A DNA stretch of 64,000 nt from positions 1 to 64,000 of the forward strand of contig PNNH01000048.1 in the NCBI GenBank assembly GCA_013824165.1. Direction: 5' to 3'. Below the pieces are notes generated by a model that saw only the letters and a program-made list of their open reading frames with translations, was not told the DNA's origin and did not search any database. Both the position numbers and the translations under genes were made by a program. The stretch comes from Methylibium sp. (GTDB lineage Bacteria > Pseudomonadota > Gammaproteobacteria > Burkholderiales > Burkholderiaceae_C). Position 1 is the first letter of the stretch, and every line of letters starts with the position of its first letter. Positions 1-8,530 of this stretch are shown here, one piece after another.

Positions 1-500
1 ACGCGCGCGGCCTTCACCGTGCCGGCCGCCGTCATCAGCATCGGGAAGAAGCGCTGGTACTTGTCGGCGGCAATCATCACCGCCTTGTAGCCGGCGATAT
101 TGGCTTGCGAACTCAGCACGTCCATGCTCTGCGCCCGCGTGGTGCGCGGCGCAGCTTCCAGCGCGAAGCTGGTCAGCCCTGCCGTGGCCAACGCCTGCAG
201 GCCCTCGCGGTCGAAGGGGTTGAGCATGCCGACCAGCGCAGTGGCCGGCTTCATCAGCGCCAGCTCGGCAGCATCCGGACTGCGCACCTTCAGCACCAGC
301 TCGGCACCCAAGGCCGCACCACGGTCGACGATCTCGGCGCCTGCGGCCAAATAGGCATCGTCAGTGGCACTGGCTGCAAGGCCGGCACCGCTCTCGATCA
401 GCAGCCGGTGGCCCTGCGCCTTGAGCTTCTTGGCCGTCTCGGGCGTCACCGCCACGCGCGACTCACCGGCCGCGCTCTCGCGCGGGACTCCAATCAACAT
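1..500 (-). CDS. pntA: NAD(P) transhydrogenase subunit alpha, N-terminal part (partial)
   Basis: This is the first 166 residues of the membrane-bound proton-translocating transhydrogenase alpha subunit, which moves hydride between NADH and NADP+. It opens with LIGVPRES, followed by a VAVTPETAKKL stretch and LVLKVRSP, the usual start of the AlaDH/PntA N-terminal domain; QANIAGYKAVM follows near residue 130. ATG is at 500 with AGGAG about 9 nt upstream. The gene runs off the left edge, so the NAD-binding domain and the pntAB partner genes are not visible. It is divergent from the Nudix gene. Alanine dehydrogenase shares this fold, but the sequence reads better as PntA. Confidence 0.88.
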   Translation of the reverse strand, partial: MLIGVPRESAAGESRVAVTPETAKKLKAQGHRLLIESGAGLAASATDDAYLAAGAEIVDRGAALGAELVLKVRSPDAAELALMKPATALVGMLNPFDREGLQALATAGLTSFALEAAPRTTRAQSMDVLSSQANIAGYKAVMIAADKYQRFFPMLMTAAGTVKAAR

Positions 501-609
501 GGTGCGAATCTCCTAAACATGCGTTTTTGCTTATAGATCGATGCCTGTCGCCCAGCTTACACAATAGCGGTGAAGCCCCATACCCGGGCAAGCACGAAAG
601 CGACACTCC

Positions 610-1104
610 ATGAAACACGAACGCTGGAAACCCTCGGTGACAGTAGCCGCGATCATCGAATCAGGTGGGCGCTTCCTGCTGGTCGAGGAGGAAACCCCTG
701 AAGGCCTGATGCTGAACCAGCCCGCCGGGCACCTGGACGAGGGCGAGTCGCCGCTCGCCGCTGTCGCGCGCGAGACTCTGGAGGAAACGGCGCGGCCCTT
801 CGTGCCCGAGGCGCTGGTAGGCATCTACATGGCGCGCTTCCAGCGTCCCAGCCGCGAAGAGGACGTCACCTATGTGCGCCTGGCCTTCTGCGGGCAGGCG
901 GGCGAGGCGATCGCTGGCCAGGCGCTGGACAAAGGCATCGTCCGCACCCTGTGGCTGAGCCTGGACGAGCTGCGCGCCAGCAGCGCCAGGCACCGCAGCC
1001 CGCTGCTGCTGCAATGCGTGGAGGACTATGTGGCCGGCCGGCGCCTACCGCTGGACGCCATCCATGTCGACCCGTCGGTGCAGCAGCCACTCATCAAGAC
1101 CTGA
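610..1104 (+). CDS. nudJ: Nudix hydrolase, NudJ-like phosphatase
   Basis: 164 aa with a complete Nudix box at about residues 38-59, read as G-x5-E-x7-RETLEET, which binds the metal used to hydrolyse nucleoside-diphosphate-linked substrates. The box is preceded by the LNQPAGHL motif seen in NudJ. In E. coli NudJ acts on thiamine pyrophosphate derivatives and nucleoside di/triphosphates and also sits directly upstream of mnmA, as here (39 nt gap). Substrate is inferred from this synteny and resemblance only. Length is normal for the family. Confidence 0.85.
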   Translation: MKHERWKPSVTVAAIIESGGRFLLVEEETPEGLMLNQPAGHLDEGESPLAAVARETLEETARPFVPEALVGIYMARFQRPSREEDVTYVRLAFCGQAGEAIAGQALDKGIVRTLWLSLDELRASSARHRSPLLLQCVEDYVAGRRLPLDAIHVDPSVQQPLIKT

Positions 1105-1143
1105 GCCTGACCCGGCCCGGGCGCTTGCGGGACAATCGGCCCC

Positions 1144-2253
1144 ATGAATTCCCCGAAGCAACGCATCGTCGTCGGCCTGTCCGGCGGTGTCGATTCCGCC
1201 GTTTCCGCCTATCTGCTAAAGAAGGCCGGCCATGAAGTGGTCGGCATCTTCATGAAGAACTGGGAGGACGACGACGACAGCGAGTACTGCTCGTCCAATG
1301 TCGATTTCGTCGACGCCGCCGCAGTGGCCGACGTGATCGGCATCGAGATCGAGCATGTCAATTTCGCGGCCGACTACAAGGACCGCGTCTTCGCCGCCTT
1401 CCTGCGCGAGTACCAGGCCGGCCGTACGCCCAACCCCGATGTGCTGTGCAATGCCGAGATCAAGTTCAAGGCCTTTCTCGACCACGCGATACGCCTGGGC
1501 GCCGAGAAGATCGCAACCGGACACTATGCGCGCGTGCGAGAGCTCGGTGGGGAATTTCAACTCTTGAAGGGGCTCGATCCGCTGAAGGACCAGAGCTACT
1601 TTCTGCACCGCCTCAACCAGCCGCAGCTGGCCAAGACCCTGTTCCCGGTTGGCGAGCTGGCCAAGACCGAGGTGCGCCGCATTGCCGAAGAGATCGGCCT
1701 GCCCAACGCCAAGAAGAAGGACTCGACCGGCATCTGCTTCATCGGCGAGCGCCCCTTCCGCGAGTTTCTCAACCGCTATCTGTCGCACCAGCCCGGCCCC
1801 ATCAAGGATGAGCGCGGCCGCAAGCTCGGCGAGCATCTGGGCTTGTCCTTCTACACGCTGGGCCAGCGCCAAGGTCTGGGCATCGGGGGCATCAAGGAAA
1901 AGGGCGCGCCGCGCGGCGGCGGCGAGCATGAGCCGTGGTTTGTGGCCCGCAAGGACCTGGACAGCAACACCCTGGTGGTTGTGCAAGGCCACGAGCATCC
2001 GCTGCTGCAAAGCCGCAGCCTGATCGCTGACGATCTGAGCTGGTGCAGCGGCGCGACGCCCGCTTTCGGGGGCTATGGCGCCAAGACCCGCTACCGCCAG
2101 GCTGACGCCGCCTGTGCGTTGCTGCCCGGCGAGGGCACGATCCGCCTCGACTTCGTGCAGCCGCAATGGGCCGTGACACCGGGCCAAAGCGCGGTGCTCT
2201 ATGACGGCGAGGTCTGCCTGGGCGGCGGCGTGATCGCCGAGGCCATCGCCTGA
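1144..2253 (+). CDS. mnmA: tRNA-specific 2-thiouridylase MnmA
   Basis: 369 aa, full length. MnmA adenylates U34 of Lys, Glu and Gln tRNAs and inserts sulfur to give the 2-thio group of mnm5s2U. The PP-loop SGGVDS is at residues 13-18. The two catalytic cysteines are visible: C102 in [11 protein letters not shown] and C198 in STGICFIG. The central tRNA-binding and C-terminal beta-barrel regions ([10 protein letters not shown] and beyond) are intact. The ATG at 1144 is the first in frame and places the P-loop at its usual distance from the N-terminus. Probably co-transcribed with the upstream Nudix gene. Confidence 0.97.
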   Translation: MNSPKQRIVVGLSGGVDSAVSAYLLKKAGHEVVGIFMKNWEDDDDSEYCSSNVDFVDAAAVADVIGIEIEHVNFAADYKDRVFAAFLREYQAGRTPNPDVLCNAEIKFKAFLDHAIRLGAEKIATGHYARVRELGGEFQLLKGLDPLKDQSYFLHRLNQPQLAKTLFPVGELAKTEVRRIAEEIGLPNAKKKDSTGICFIGERPFREFLNRYLSHQPGPIKDERGRKLGEHLGLSFYTLGQRQGLGIGGIKEKGAPRGGGEHEPWFVARKDLDSNTLVVVQGHEHPLLQSRSLIADDLSWCSGATPAFGGYGAKTRYRQADAACALLPGEGTIRLDFVQPQWAVTPGQSAVLYDGEVCLGGGVIAEAIA

Positions 2254-2322
2254 GACCGGCACCCGCCATGACCAAGGGCACATGAGGCTGGCGTCCGCCT
2301 GTGGCACGCTCGCCGGTCGCCC

Positions 2323-3576
2323 ATGACCTCCAACACACCCCAGCCCCGCCTGCTCGAACGCCTGGCCCAGCCCGGCGTGGTGCTGCGCGTCGCCGCGCTG
2401 GCCCTGTGCGCGCTGGAGCTGGGCTCGGCTCTAGCCGGAATGCTGGGGCGCCCCACCGAGCCCTATGACGGCCTGGTGGCCACCCTCTACACGCGCCTGG
2501 GCGGCCAGCCGCAGGACCGCCTGCTGCTGCTGATCGGCCTGGGCCTGGCCAGCATGTTCGTCTGGCGCTTCTGGCGTCTGGCCAGCCGCAGCCGCATCGA
2601 TCAGCCGCCGCGCGGCGCGCTCGGCGAGATCGCGCTGCTCGCCGGGCTGGCGTTGCTGATCACGCCGGGCCTGCCCTTTCTGGTCACTGCACTGGCGGCG
2701 GTGCTGCTGCGCGCCCGGCCGGCCGTTGCCTTTGCCGCAGCCCAGGTGCTGCTCAACCTGGCGCTCTACTGGCTGTCGCCCAGCAGCGGCCAGCGCCTTG
2801 AACAAGTGGCCGGCGGCACGCCTTGGTGGGCCGACACCTTGAGCCTGATGCTGGCCATGGTGGCGCTGCACGGCATGGCGCTGGGCCTGGGCCGCATGGC
2901 CGCTGCCGAAGCCGAGAAGCGCCGCTGGCTGCAGGCCATGCTGGCCGAAAAGCGCAGCGCCGAACAGCTGCAGGCCGAGCAGCTGCGCTACGCCGAACGC
3001 CAGCTGATGGCGCGCGAGCTGCACGATCTGGTAGGCCACCACCTGACCGCACTGAATCTGCAGCTGCAACTGGGCAGCGCTCTGCTCGAGCGCGCCGACA
3101 GCACCGGTGCCAGCCAGGCGGTGGAGAAGGCGCGCGGCGTGGCAGCCCAGCTGCTCAGCGAAGTGCGCGTCGCCGTCTCGGCCGAGCGCAACTCACAGCG
3201 CATCGACCTGAGCGCGGCACTGCAGGCCCTGGCCGAAGGCATCAGCCAGCCGCACATCGTGCTTGAGCTGGACGCCAGCGTGCGCGACCTGAGCCCGCGC
3301 CTGGCGCATGCGCTGCTGCGCTGCGTGCAGGAGGCCGTCACCAACGCCGTGCGCCATGCGCGGGCGCGGCAGCTGCGCATCAAGCTGGGCCTGTGCGCCG
3401 ACGATCAGCAGATCTGCCTGCGGGTGGAAGACGACGGCGACCGCGCCGTCCATGCCGTGCCCGGCAACGGGCTCAAAGGCATGGCCGAGCGCATGAACGA
3501 GTTGGGCGGCAGCATGCAGCTGCTGCCCGGGCCTACCGGCCTGACCCTGGAGCTGCGTTGCCCGAGGAGCGCGTGA
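2323..3576 (+). CDS. Sensor histidine kinase, HisKA_3 (NarX/DesK) class
   Basis: 417 aa. The first ~200 residues hold several hydrophobic segments with little between them, so the sensor is probably membrane-embedded. A short coiled region leads to the HisKA_3 dimerisation domain with the phospho-acceptor H234 in ELHDLVGHHL. The HATPase domain has the N box (QEAVTNAVRHA), a DDGD element and the GNGLKGMAERM G box. It overlaps the response regulator start by one base (TGATG), so the two are translationally coupled. The signal is unknown. Confidence 0.9.
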   Translation: MTSNTPQPRLLERLAQPGVVLRVAALALCALELGSALAGMLGRPTEPYDGLVATLYTRLGGQPQDRLLLLIGLGLASMFVWRFWRLASRSRIDQPPRGALGEIALLAGLALLITPGLPFLVTALAAVLLRARPAVAFAAAQVLLNLALYWLSPSSGQRLEQVAGGTPWWADTLSLMLAMVALHGMALGLGRMAAAEAEKRRWLQAMLAEKRSAEQLQAEQLRYAERQLMARELHDLVGHHLTALNLQLQLGSALLERADSTGASQAVEKARGVAAQLLSEVRVAVSAERNSQRIDLSAALQALAEGISQPHIVLELDASVRDLSPRLAHALLRCVQEAVTNAVRHARARQLRIKLGLCADDQQICLRVEDDGDRAVHAVPGNGLKGMAERMNELGGSMQLLPGPTGLTLELRCPRSA

Positions 3577-4253
3577 TGATCATGAAAACCGAATCCCTGC
3601 CCATCAAGGTGTTGCTGGTCGAAGACCAGCAACTGGTGCGCGAAGGCTTGAAGGGCTTGCTGGCGCTGCACAGCGAGCTCAGCCTGGTCGGCGAGGCTGC
3701 CGACGGCGCCGAGGCTGTGGCCCTGCTCGCCGAGATGGCCCCTGAAGAAATGCCCGATGTGCTGCTGTCGGACATGCGCATGCCGCGCCTGGACGGGCTG
3801 GGCCTGATCCGGGCACTGGCGGCACGCGGCTGGCCGATCCCGGTGCTGCTGCTGACCACCTTCGACGATGCCCAGGCCTTCGACGAAGCCGTGCGCGCCG
3901 GCGCCAAGGGCTTTCTGCTCAAGGCCATCAGCCCCGACACGCTGCTGCAGGCCCTGCGGGACGTGGCTTCAGGCGGCACCGCGCTGCGACCCGGCATCAC
4001 CGAGCGCATGGAACGCCATGCAACCCAGCTGGAGCGCGGCTTTGTGGCCACCGAACAGCCCGATCCGCTGAGCCCCAAGGAACTGCAGGTGCTGCGCCTG
4101 GTGGCCAGCGGCCGCAGCAACACCGAGATCGCCGCGCTGCTGGGCAATAGCGAAGGCGTGATCAAGAACCACTGCTCGGCCATCTTCTCGAAGATGGGCG
4201 TGCGCGACCGCACGCAGGCGGTGCTGCGGGCGATCGACCTGGGGTGGATCTGA
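3576..4253 (+). CDS. NarL/FixJ-family response regulator
   Basis: 225 aa. A receiver domain occupies residues ~10-130, with the acidic pair in VEDQQ, the phospho-acceptor D66 in LLSDMRMPRLDG, and the conserved lysine in FLLKAIS. A LuxR-type helix-turn-helix is at about 160-220 (LSPKELQVLRLVASGRSNTEIAALL). An in-frame opening extends far upstream, but the ATG at 3576 overlaps the kinase stop and matches family length. Partner of the preceding kinase; targets are not evident from the window. Confidence 0.92.
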   Translation: MIMKTESLPIKVLLVEDQQLVREGLKGLLALHSELSLVGEAADGAEAVALLAEMAPEEMPDVLLSDMRMPRLDGLGLIRALAARGWPIPVLLLTTFDDAQAFDEAVRAGAKGFLLKAISPDTLLQALRDVASGGTALRPGITERMERHATQLERGFVATEQPDPLSPKELQVLRLVASGRSNTEIAALLGNSEGVIKNHCSAIFSKMGVRDRTQAVLRAIDLGWI

Positions 4254-4272
4254 TGCAGCGCTGGCGCAGAGC

Positions 4273-5178
4273 TCAGGCCTGCCCCAGCCGCTCAGCCCAG
4301 AAGTCGATGCAGGCGCGGATCTTGGGCAGACGCTGACGCGAACTGCTCATCACCGCGTACAGCGGCACCGTCTGCGGGTCGACGCAATCCGCCAGCACCG
4401 GCACCAGCAGGCCGCGCGCCAGCAGCGGCGCCGCCACGATGGTCGACAGGCGGCCGATGCCCAGCCCTTGCAGCACCATCTCGGCGGCCAGGCCGGTGTC
4501 ATTGCAGCACCAGAAGCCTTCGGCAACATGCTTGCTCGCCTGGCCCTCGATCACGAAAGGCCAGTGGTTCAGATGCGGCGCGGCGCTGTTGGTGATCAGG
4601 CGGTGCGCAGCCAGCTCATCGGGGCGCGCGGGCAGCCCGATGGCCTGGGCGTAGGACGGTGCCGCATACAGCGCACGGCCCAGCGTGCCGATGCGCCGCG
4701 CCACCAGATGCTCGGGCAAGGCGGCCGCGGTGCGAATGGCGATGTCGAGACCGTCGCGGACCAGGTCGGCCATGCGATCGCTGACCTCGAGATCGATGCT
4801 CAGCCGCGGGTGGCGCCGGTGCAGCTCGCTCAGGCTGGGCACCAGCAGATACTGCGCCACCACGGTGCTGGCGGCCACGCGAACCCGGCCGCTGGCCGCG
4901 CCGGCTCGGCTGCTGAACTCACCCTGCAACTCGTCGAAGGTGCCGATGATGCGCTGACAGTAGGCCAGGAAGGTCTCGCCCTCAACACTGAGCGTCAGCC
5001 CATGCGTGGAGCGATGCACCAGCCGGGCCGCACAGCTTTTCTCGATGCGCGAGAGAGCACGCGAGATCTGGCTCACCGGCACATCGCGCTCGCGCGCCAC
5101 GGCGGACAAGGAGCCCAGCGCGGCGACACGACCAAACAGCTTCAAATCATCGATGGCCAGTTCATCCATAGGCCACAT
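4273..5178 (-). CDS. LysR-family transcriptional regulator
   Basis: 301 aa. An N-terminal winged helix-turn-helix covers residues ~6-65 (LKLFGRVAALGSLSAVARE, then VSQISRALSRIE), followed by a type-2 periplasmic-binding-like effector domain to the C-terminus. It belongs to the CrgA/DmlR-like branch by appearance. A second in-frame ATG three codons in (MDELAIDD) is an equally good start. Its stop lies 20 nt from the convergent response regulator. The divergent small gene at 5288 could be a target, but nothing proves it. Confidence 0.9.
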   Translation of the reverse strand: MWPMDELAIDDLKLFGRVAALGSLSAVARERDVPVSQISRALSRIEKSCAARLVHRSTHGLTLSVEGETFLAYCQRIIGTFDELQGEFSSRAGAASGRVRVAASTVVAQYLLVPSLSELHRRHPRLSIDLEVSDRMADLVRDGLDIAIRTAAALPEHLVARRIGTLGRALYAAPSYAQAIGLPARPDELAAHRLITNSAAPHLNHWPFVIEGQASKHVAEGFWCCNDTGLAAEMVLQGLGIGRLSTIVAAPLLARGLLVPVLADCVDPQTVPLYAVMSSSRQRLPKIRACIDFWAERLGQA

Positions 5179-5287
5179 GGTAGGTGCAGCGGCCTTGCAG
5201 CCGGTGCAAGGCCGCTTTGTGGCGGGCGCCGTTTCGCCGCGGCCGGGTGCTGCCTAGAGTCGAGGCACCGATTCAAAGGAGCCCACG

Positions 5288-5542
5288 ATGACGCCCTACC
5301 GCCACCCTTTGGGACTCAGCCCGCAACAGCACACGCTGCTGATTGACGCTGCCAAGCGGCATGCGGCGCAGCTGCGCCGCGAGGCCATCAGCGATGCTGT
5401 CGCATGGGCGTTGAGCGCCTTGCAGCGCGGGCTGTCGTCCGCCGCACGGCGCCTGCGCCGGCGAGCGAAACAGCCCTCTGCGGCGGGCCTGCACGCGCCC
5501 GGACACAGCCGCAGCCGCGCCCTCAGGCCGTTCGCTGGCTGA
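5288..5542 (+). CDS. Small unknown protein rich in Arg/Ala
   Basis: 84 aa, function not recognised. The central part (AAKRHAAQLRREAISDAV) looks helical and amphipathic, and the C-terminal third is basic. A good ribosome site (AAGGAGCCC) lies just before the ATG, which supports translation. It is divergent from the LysR gene, 109 nt away, and its last 20 nt overlap the convergent PspC-type gene. Short proteins of this look are often seen in Burkholderiales genomes. Confidence rests on the ribosome site and gene-sized gap filling. Confidence 0.5.
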   Translation: MTPYRHPLGLSPQQHTLLIDAAKRHAAQLRREAISDAVAWALSALQRGLSSAARRLRRRAKQPSAAGLHAPGHSRSRALRPFAG

Positions 5543-5882
5543 TCACCGGCGGCTCGTCCAAAGGCACGAACACCCACATCAGCAGATAAATCAGCAGGCC
5601 GGTGCCGCCGCACAGCAGCAGCAGTGCGAACACCAGGCGCAGGAACCAGGCAGCGATGCCGCTGAGCTGCGCGATACCGCCGCAGACACCGCCCAGCCAG
5701 CGGTCCTCGCGGCTGCGGCGCAGGCTGTTGATCACGTTCAGCGCCGGGTTGGCGGCGGCGCTGCTGCGGGCTGTGGCCTCGCCATTGAGCAGTCGTGCCT
5801 TGGCGCGCGCAAACTCTTCGTCACTCAAGGCGCCGCGCTGATGCAGGTCGGCCAGGCGGGCCAGTTCTTCGCTATCGGACAT
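5523..5882 (-). CDS. SHOCT-PspC domain membrane protein
   Basis: 119 aa. Residues ~5-32 (LADLHQRGALSDEEFARAK) form a SHOCT-type short helical domain. Residues ~60-112 are a PspC domain: RSREDRWLGGVCGGIAQ, then a hydrophobic segment, LLLCGGTGLLIYLLMWVFVP. PspC proteins sit in the inner membrane and in enterobacteria help switch on the phage-shock response. No other psp gene is nearby, so a stress role here is only inferred. Length is typical for the two-domain form. Confidence 0.85.
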   Translation of the reverse strand: MSDSEELARLADLHQRGALSDEEFARAKARLLNGEATARSSAAANPALNVINSLRRSREDRWLGGVCGGIAQLSGIAAWFLRLVFALLLLCGGTGLLIYLLMWVFVPLDEPPVISQRTA

Positions 5883-6059
5883 GTCGCACTCCTTCAGGGC
5901 TGAAACGATGGGATGGCTTGAAGATTAAGGCCCCGCCCGGCTGCGGCACCAGCCGCTTGCGACGAAGCGCGCCGATGCCGGTTCAGAACGGCAAGACGAC
6001 CGCACAAAGCGTAGCGCCAGCGCGCTTGCCAAGCCCGCCCGCTTGGGCGAGCATGAGAC

Positions 6060-6500
6060 ATGACACGCAATCCACGCCCCTTCGCTTCATCCTGGCAGCG
6101 CATGCTCTTCTTGCGTGGCTCTGCCGCCGGGCTGTTGGCCCTTGCCTTGAGCGCCTGCGCGAGCGAAGCCCAGGCCCCCGCCAGCAGGAGCCAAGCCCTG
6201 CTCAAGCAGATCGAGGCCGAGATCGGCGACGCGGCCTGCAGCAGTGACCAGCAGTGCCGCACGCTGGCCCTGGGTGCGAAGTCCTGCGGCGGCCCCGAAC
6301 GCTATCTCGCCTGGTCCACGGCGCGCAGCAAGGCCGACAAGCTGGCCGCGCTGGGTGAGCGTTACAAGGCCGAGCGCATGGCCGAGAACATGCGCAGCGG
6401 TGCTGTCTCGAACTGTATGCTCGAGGTCGACCCTGGCGCCCAATGCAAGGCCCAGCGCTGCCAACTCGGCGGCGGGGGCGGCGGCGCCTTGCTGCGCTGA
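6060..6500 (+). CDS. Putative lipoprotein, unknown function
   Basis: 146 aa. A lipoprotein signal peptide ends in the lipobox LSAC with the acylated cysteine at residue 33; starting at the internal Met15 gives a more usual signal length, so the start is uncertain. The mature part has several cysteines (DAACSSDQQCRTL, KSCGG, SNCMLE, QCKAQRCQL) that could form disulfides in the periplasm. The C-terminus is a glycine run. No family recognised. A strong terminator follows, and the putative island begins just beyond it. Confidence 0.72.
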   Translation: MTRNPRPFASSWQRMLFLRGSAAGLLALALSACASEAQAPASRSQALLKQIEAEIGDAACSSDQQCRTLALGAKSCGGPERYLAWSTARSKADKLAALGERYKAERMAENMRSGAVSNCMLEVDPGAQCKAQRCQLGGGGGGALLR

Positions 6501-6522
6501 AACGCCGGCACCCGCCAAGCAA

Positions 6523-6544
6523 AACGGCCCCGCGCGGGGCCGTT
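6523..6544. terminator. Hairpin terminator after the lipoprotein gene
   Basis: A perfect palindrome AACGGCCCC-GCGC-GGGGCCGTT, with flanking A's and T's, sits 23 nt after the lipoprotein stop. It can act on either strand, though the T-run is short. Confidence 0.75.
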
Positions 6545-6605
6545 GTCGTCAGTGACGGGCCGATGGGCCGCCTGCTGCCGTCTCATACCGGTTATGCAGC
6601 CATTT

Positions 6606-6710
6606 TTTGTAAACAACTCACCCCTTCCTGAGAGGTTTCCCCGGCTTGAATCGATCTTGTCAGACAACTTTGTAAACAACTTGGTCGGTTTCTCTGGACT
6701 TGTTTACAAA
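6606..6710. repeat. Left-end repeat cluster (candidate recombinase sites)
   Basis: TTTGTAAACAACT occurs at 6606-6618 and again, identical, at 6669-6681 (63 bp apart). An inverted copy of the 11-bp core, CTTGTTTACAAA, lies at 6699-6710. The same core recurs at 33337-33345 at the opposite end. Confidence 0.6.
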
Positions 6711-7133
6711 ACACACCTCAATGTCTCGGCCTTCATCCTTCGCCGTAACTATCCTCCGGACACAGGTTTGTGATGGCCTGGCCGACAGCATTGCCCCTGC
6801 CCGGGCGCCGTTCCCGACTTGTACGTCTTACGAGGAACAGCGGCAGCAAGCGGCTTAGCGCCGCCTTCTCTAGCGAGAGGGCTCTCAACGACCTTCAACT
6901 TGAACTTTGTTTCGTACTTCCCAATGGAGCCCCTTGAAGTTTGTCCAACTTCTGGGGGTCAGCTCAAACTCGGGGCGATGCACTCCAGCTGAGTCGGGAC
7001 ACCACGAGACACTTGGAGCAAGTGACCAGCATGGGTGGCCTATCACCAGTACCAAGAACACCTCGCCAAGGTGGGCGAAGCGGCGTGCCGTGCGGCATCC
7101 GATTGCTGTGGCGAAGCAGCCGACCAATCCCGC
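6711..7133. other. Region with no supported gene
   Basis: Short open frames exist on both strands but none has a ribosome site, recognisable domain or plausible composition. A 12-bp word, GTCTTACGAGGA, at about 6825 recurs near 8553. Probably left-end non-coding or decayed element DNA. Confidence 0.4.
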
Positions 7134-7445
7134 TCAGCGCCGCGACATCGAAGCGGAGCAATGCCACCTCGCCGTATCGGAGCACGCCTCCTCGTGCCGC
7201 GCCCTAGGGCCGTAGGTTGCAAGACTGCGGACCGACCGCCGCAGCCGAGCCGACAGCAACCGACCACGATGCATGCCACGCGGGCGACTCACGAGAAGTA
7301 CCTCTGCCCTGCCGATGTAGAAGTACACGCGCTGCCCCAACTTGAGGTTCGCAAAGCCGGCAGGCAACGCAACTTCTCCTCCAGGGCGAACAATGCTGTA
7401 GTTCCGTTCAGGCGGGCCTTTAAGTCCCTTCCTTTTTGTATTCAT
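7134..7445 (-). CDS. Small AbrB-like protein (tentative)
   Basis: 103 aa. The first ~60 residues read as a chain of short beta strands, YSIVRPGGEVALPAGFAN then GQRVYFYIGRAEVLLVSR, similar to a SpoVT/AbrB swapped-hairpin DNA-binding domain as found in antitoxins and transition-state regulators. The remaining ~40 residues look unstructured and Arg-rich, so the true end or frame may have decayed. It follows the MbcA/ParS-like gene by 62 nt on the same strand, so the two may be one regulatory or antitoxin unit. Function is an inference. Confidence 0.45.
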   Translation of the reverse strand: MNTKRKGLKGPPERNYSIVRPGGEVALPAGFANLKLGQRVYFYIGRAEVLLVSRPRGMHRGRLLSARLRRSVRSLATYGPRARHEEACSDTARWHCSASMSRR

Positions 7446-7507
7446 TGGCGATGTCCTCCGAGTTCGTCCATGGCGTCGAACACTGGGGTCAGAGACAGGC
7501 CGCAGGA

Positions 7508-7846
7508 TTAGTCGTAGCCAAGCGAGCCCCTGACGTCACCCGCAATGGCTTCACTCAGTCGAGAGTTCCCGCGCTTCAGCACATCGATCGGCGTGAACCC
7601 ACCGCACAGCGGTGCCGTGTTGGGTCTTCGAAGCCACTGCCTTGAGAAGGACCAGTCTTCAGAAAACTGCTGCAGATCGGCATGCAAGCGCTCAAGCGCA
7701 ATCAGGCACACGTGTGCGGCGCTGCCGCTCGCTACAGCAGCCTCATTTAGCATCCCGCCCTGTGCGAGGCCCAGCCGCAGCGCGTCGGCATGGGATAGCG
7801 CCCAATCTGGAACGACCTGCTCAAGGTGATTGGCGAGTGACGTCAT
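7508..7846 (-). CDS. MbcA/ParS/Xre-type antitoxin-like protein
   Basis: 112 aa. Residues ~65-100 (FSRQWLRRPNTAPLCGGFTP, then IDVLKRGN) match the W-L-x-x-P-N ... GG-x-T-P-x-D-x-L pattern of the toxin-binding domain of MbcA/ParS/Xre (DUF2384-like) antitoxins. The N-terminal half is short and lacks a clear helix-turn-helix. No RES-domain toxin is adjacent, so it may be an orphan. It is divergent from the XRE gene at 7922; the shared 75-nt gap contains a 19-bp repeat that recurs at 8649. Confidence 0.6.
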   Translation of the reverse strand: MTSLANHLEQVVPDWALSHADALRLGLAQGGMLNEAAVASGSAAHVCLIALERLHADLQQFSEDWSFSRQWLRRPNTAPLCGGFTPIDVLKRGNSRLSEAIAGDVRGSLGYD

Positions 7847-7871
7847 GCTAATGATCCAGGAGAGAAATTAC

Positions 7872-7890
7872 GGCATATAAGCCGTGGCCA
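7872..7890 (+). promoter_or_regulatory. Repeat copy 1, candidate operator between divergent small regulators
   Basis: GGCATATAAGCCGTGGCCA differs at two positions from the sequence at 8649-8667. It lies in the gap between the antitoxin-like gene and the XRE gene, a natural place for autoregulation. No experiment supports it. Confidence 0.4.
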
Positions 7891-7921
7891 GTAATGTTGT
7901 GGATGGCCATTCTCTGCCGCT

Positions 7922-8236
7922 GTGAGATCCAGTGCAGCATTACCACCCCAGCCGTCAAAGCGCTCGACGTCGTTCGATCCCGACGTCGCGGCAGCCGTTG
8001 GGAAGGTGATCCGGAACACACGAGAGGAGCAGGGACACTCGCAGGACGGTTTCGCACTCCTGGCCGGCGTTGATCGGTCTTACTACGGCAAGCTGGAGCG
8101 AGGTGAGCGTCAGCCGACGGTAGGTTTGCTGCTGCGCGTCGCCAGAGCTTTGGGGGTTTCAGGCGCTGATCTACTGGCGCAAGCCGAGGCGCTGCTGTCC
8201 GCGCCACCGAAACGAAGACGCGCATCAAGTCGTTGA
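7922..8236 (+). CDS. XRE-family helix-turn-helix regulator
   Basis: 104 aa. The Cro/CI-type HTH is at about residues 25-80: VIRNTREEQGHSQDGFALLA, then GVDRSYYGKLERGERQPTVG. The frame has no internal ATG; GTG at 7922 is the longest start and a GTG near 8009 is possible. It ends 12 nt inside the convergent second XRE gene. Family members usually repress their own promoter and, on mobile elements, often control excision or maintenance genes. Confidence 0.75.
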   Translation: MRSSAALPPQPSKRSTSFDPDVAAAVGKVIRNTREEQGHSQDGFALLAGVDRSYYGKLERGERQPTVGLLLRVARALGVSGADLLAQAEALLSAPPKRRRASSR

Positions 8237-8530
8237 CCCTGGCCAACGATCCACCGGCCCTCGCTTGCGGAGCGCCTGCAACGCAGAACCCTCTAACTGC
8301 CCCTTGAGCTGCTCCAGGAACGCCAGGAAGTCGACATCCATGGCTTGAAGCCATACCCAGAGTTCGACGACATCCAATCGCCGTTCACCCGACTCCACGC
8401 GACTGACTACAGCCTGAGACCGCCCCAGCCGAGCGGCCAGGTCAGATTGCCGCATGCGGCGAGACTGGCGCGTTCTGCGCAGCAGATTCAAGAACTCGTC
8501 GTTCGAGCGGCTATGAAGAGACTTGTGCAT
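8225..8530 (-). CDS. XRE-family helix-turn-helix regulator
   Basis: 101 aa. The HTH spans residues ~14-66 (LLRRTRQSRRMRQSDLAARL, then GRSQAVVSRVESGERRLDVV). It continues with a short helical tail (LWVWLQAMDVDFLAFLEQL) typical of small element-borne repressors. It converges on, and overlaps by 12 nt, the XRE gene at 7922. The 19-bp repeat lies about 120 nt upstream of its start, in mirror placement to copy 1. The two may counter-regulate. Confidence 0.75.
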   Translation of the reverse strand: MHKSLHSRSNDEFLNLLRRTRQSRRMRQSDLAARLGRSQAVVSRVESGERRLDVVELWVWLQAMDVDFLAFLEQLKGQLEGSALQALRKRGPVDRWPGSTT

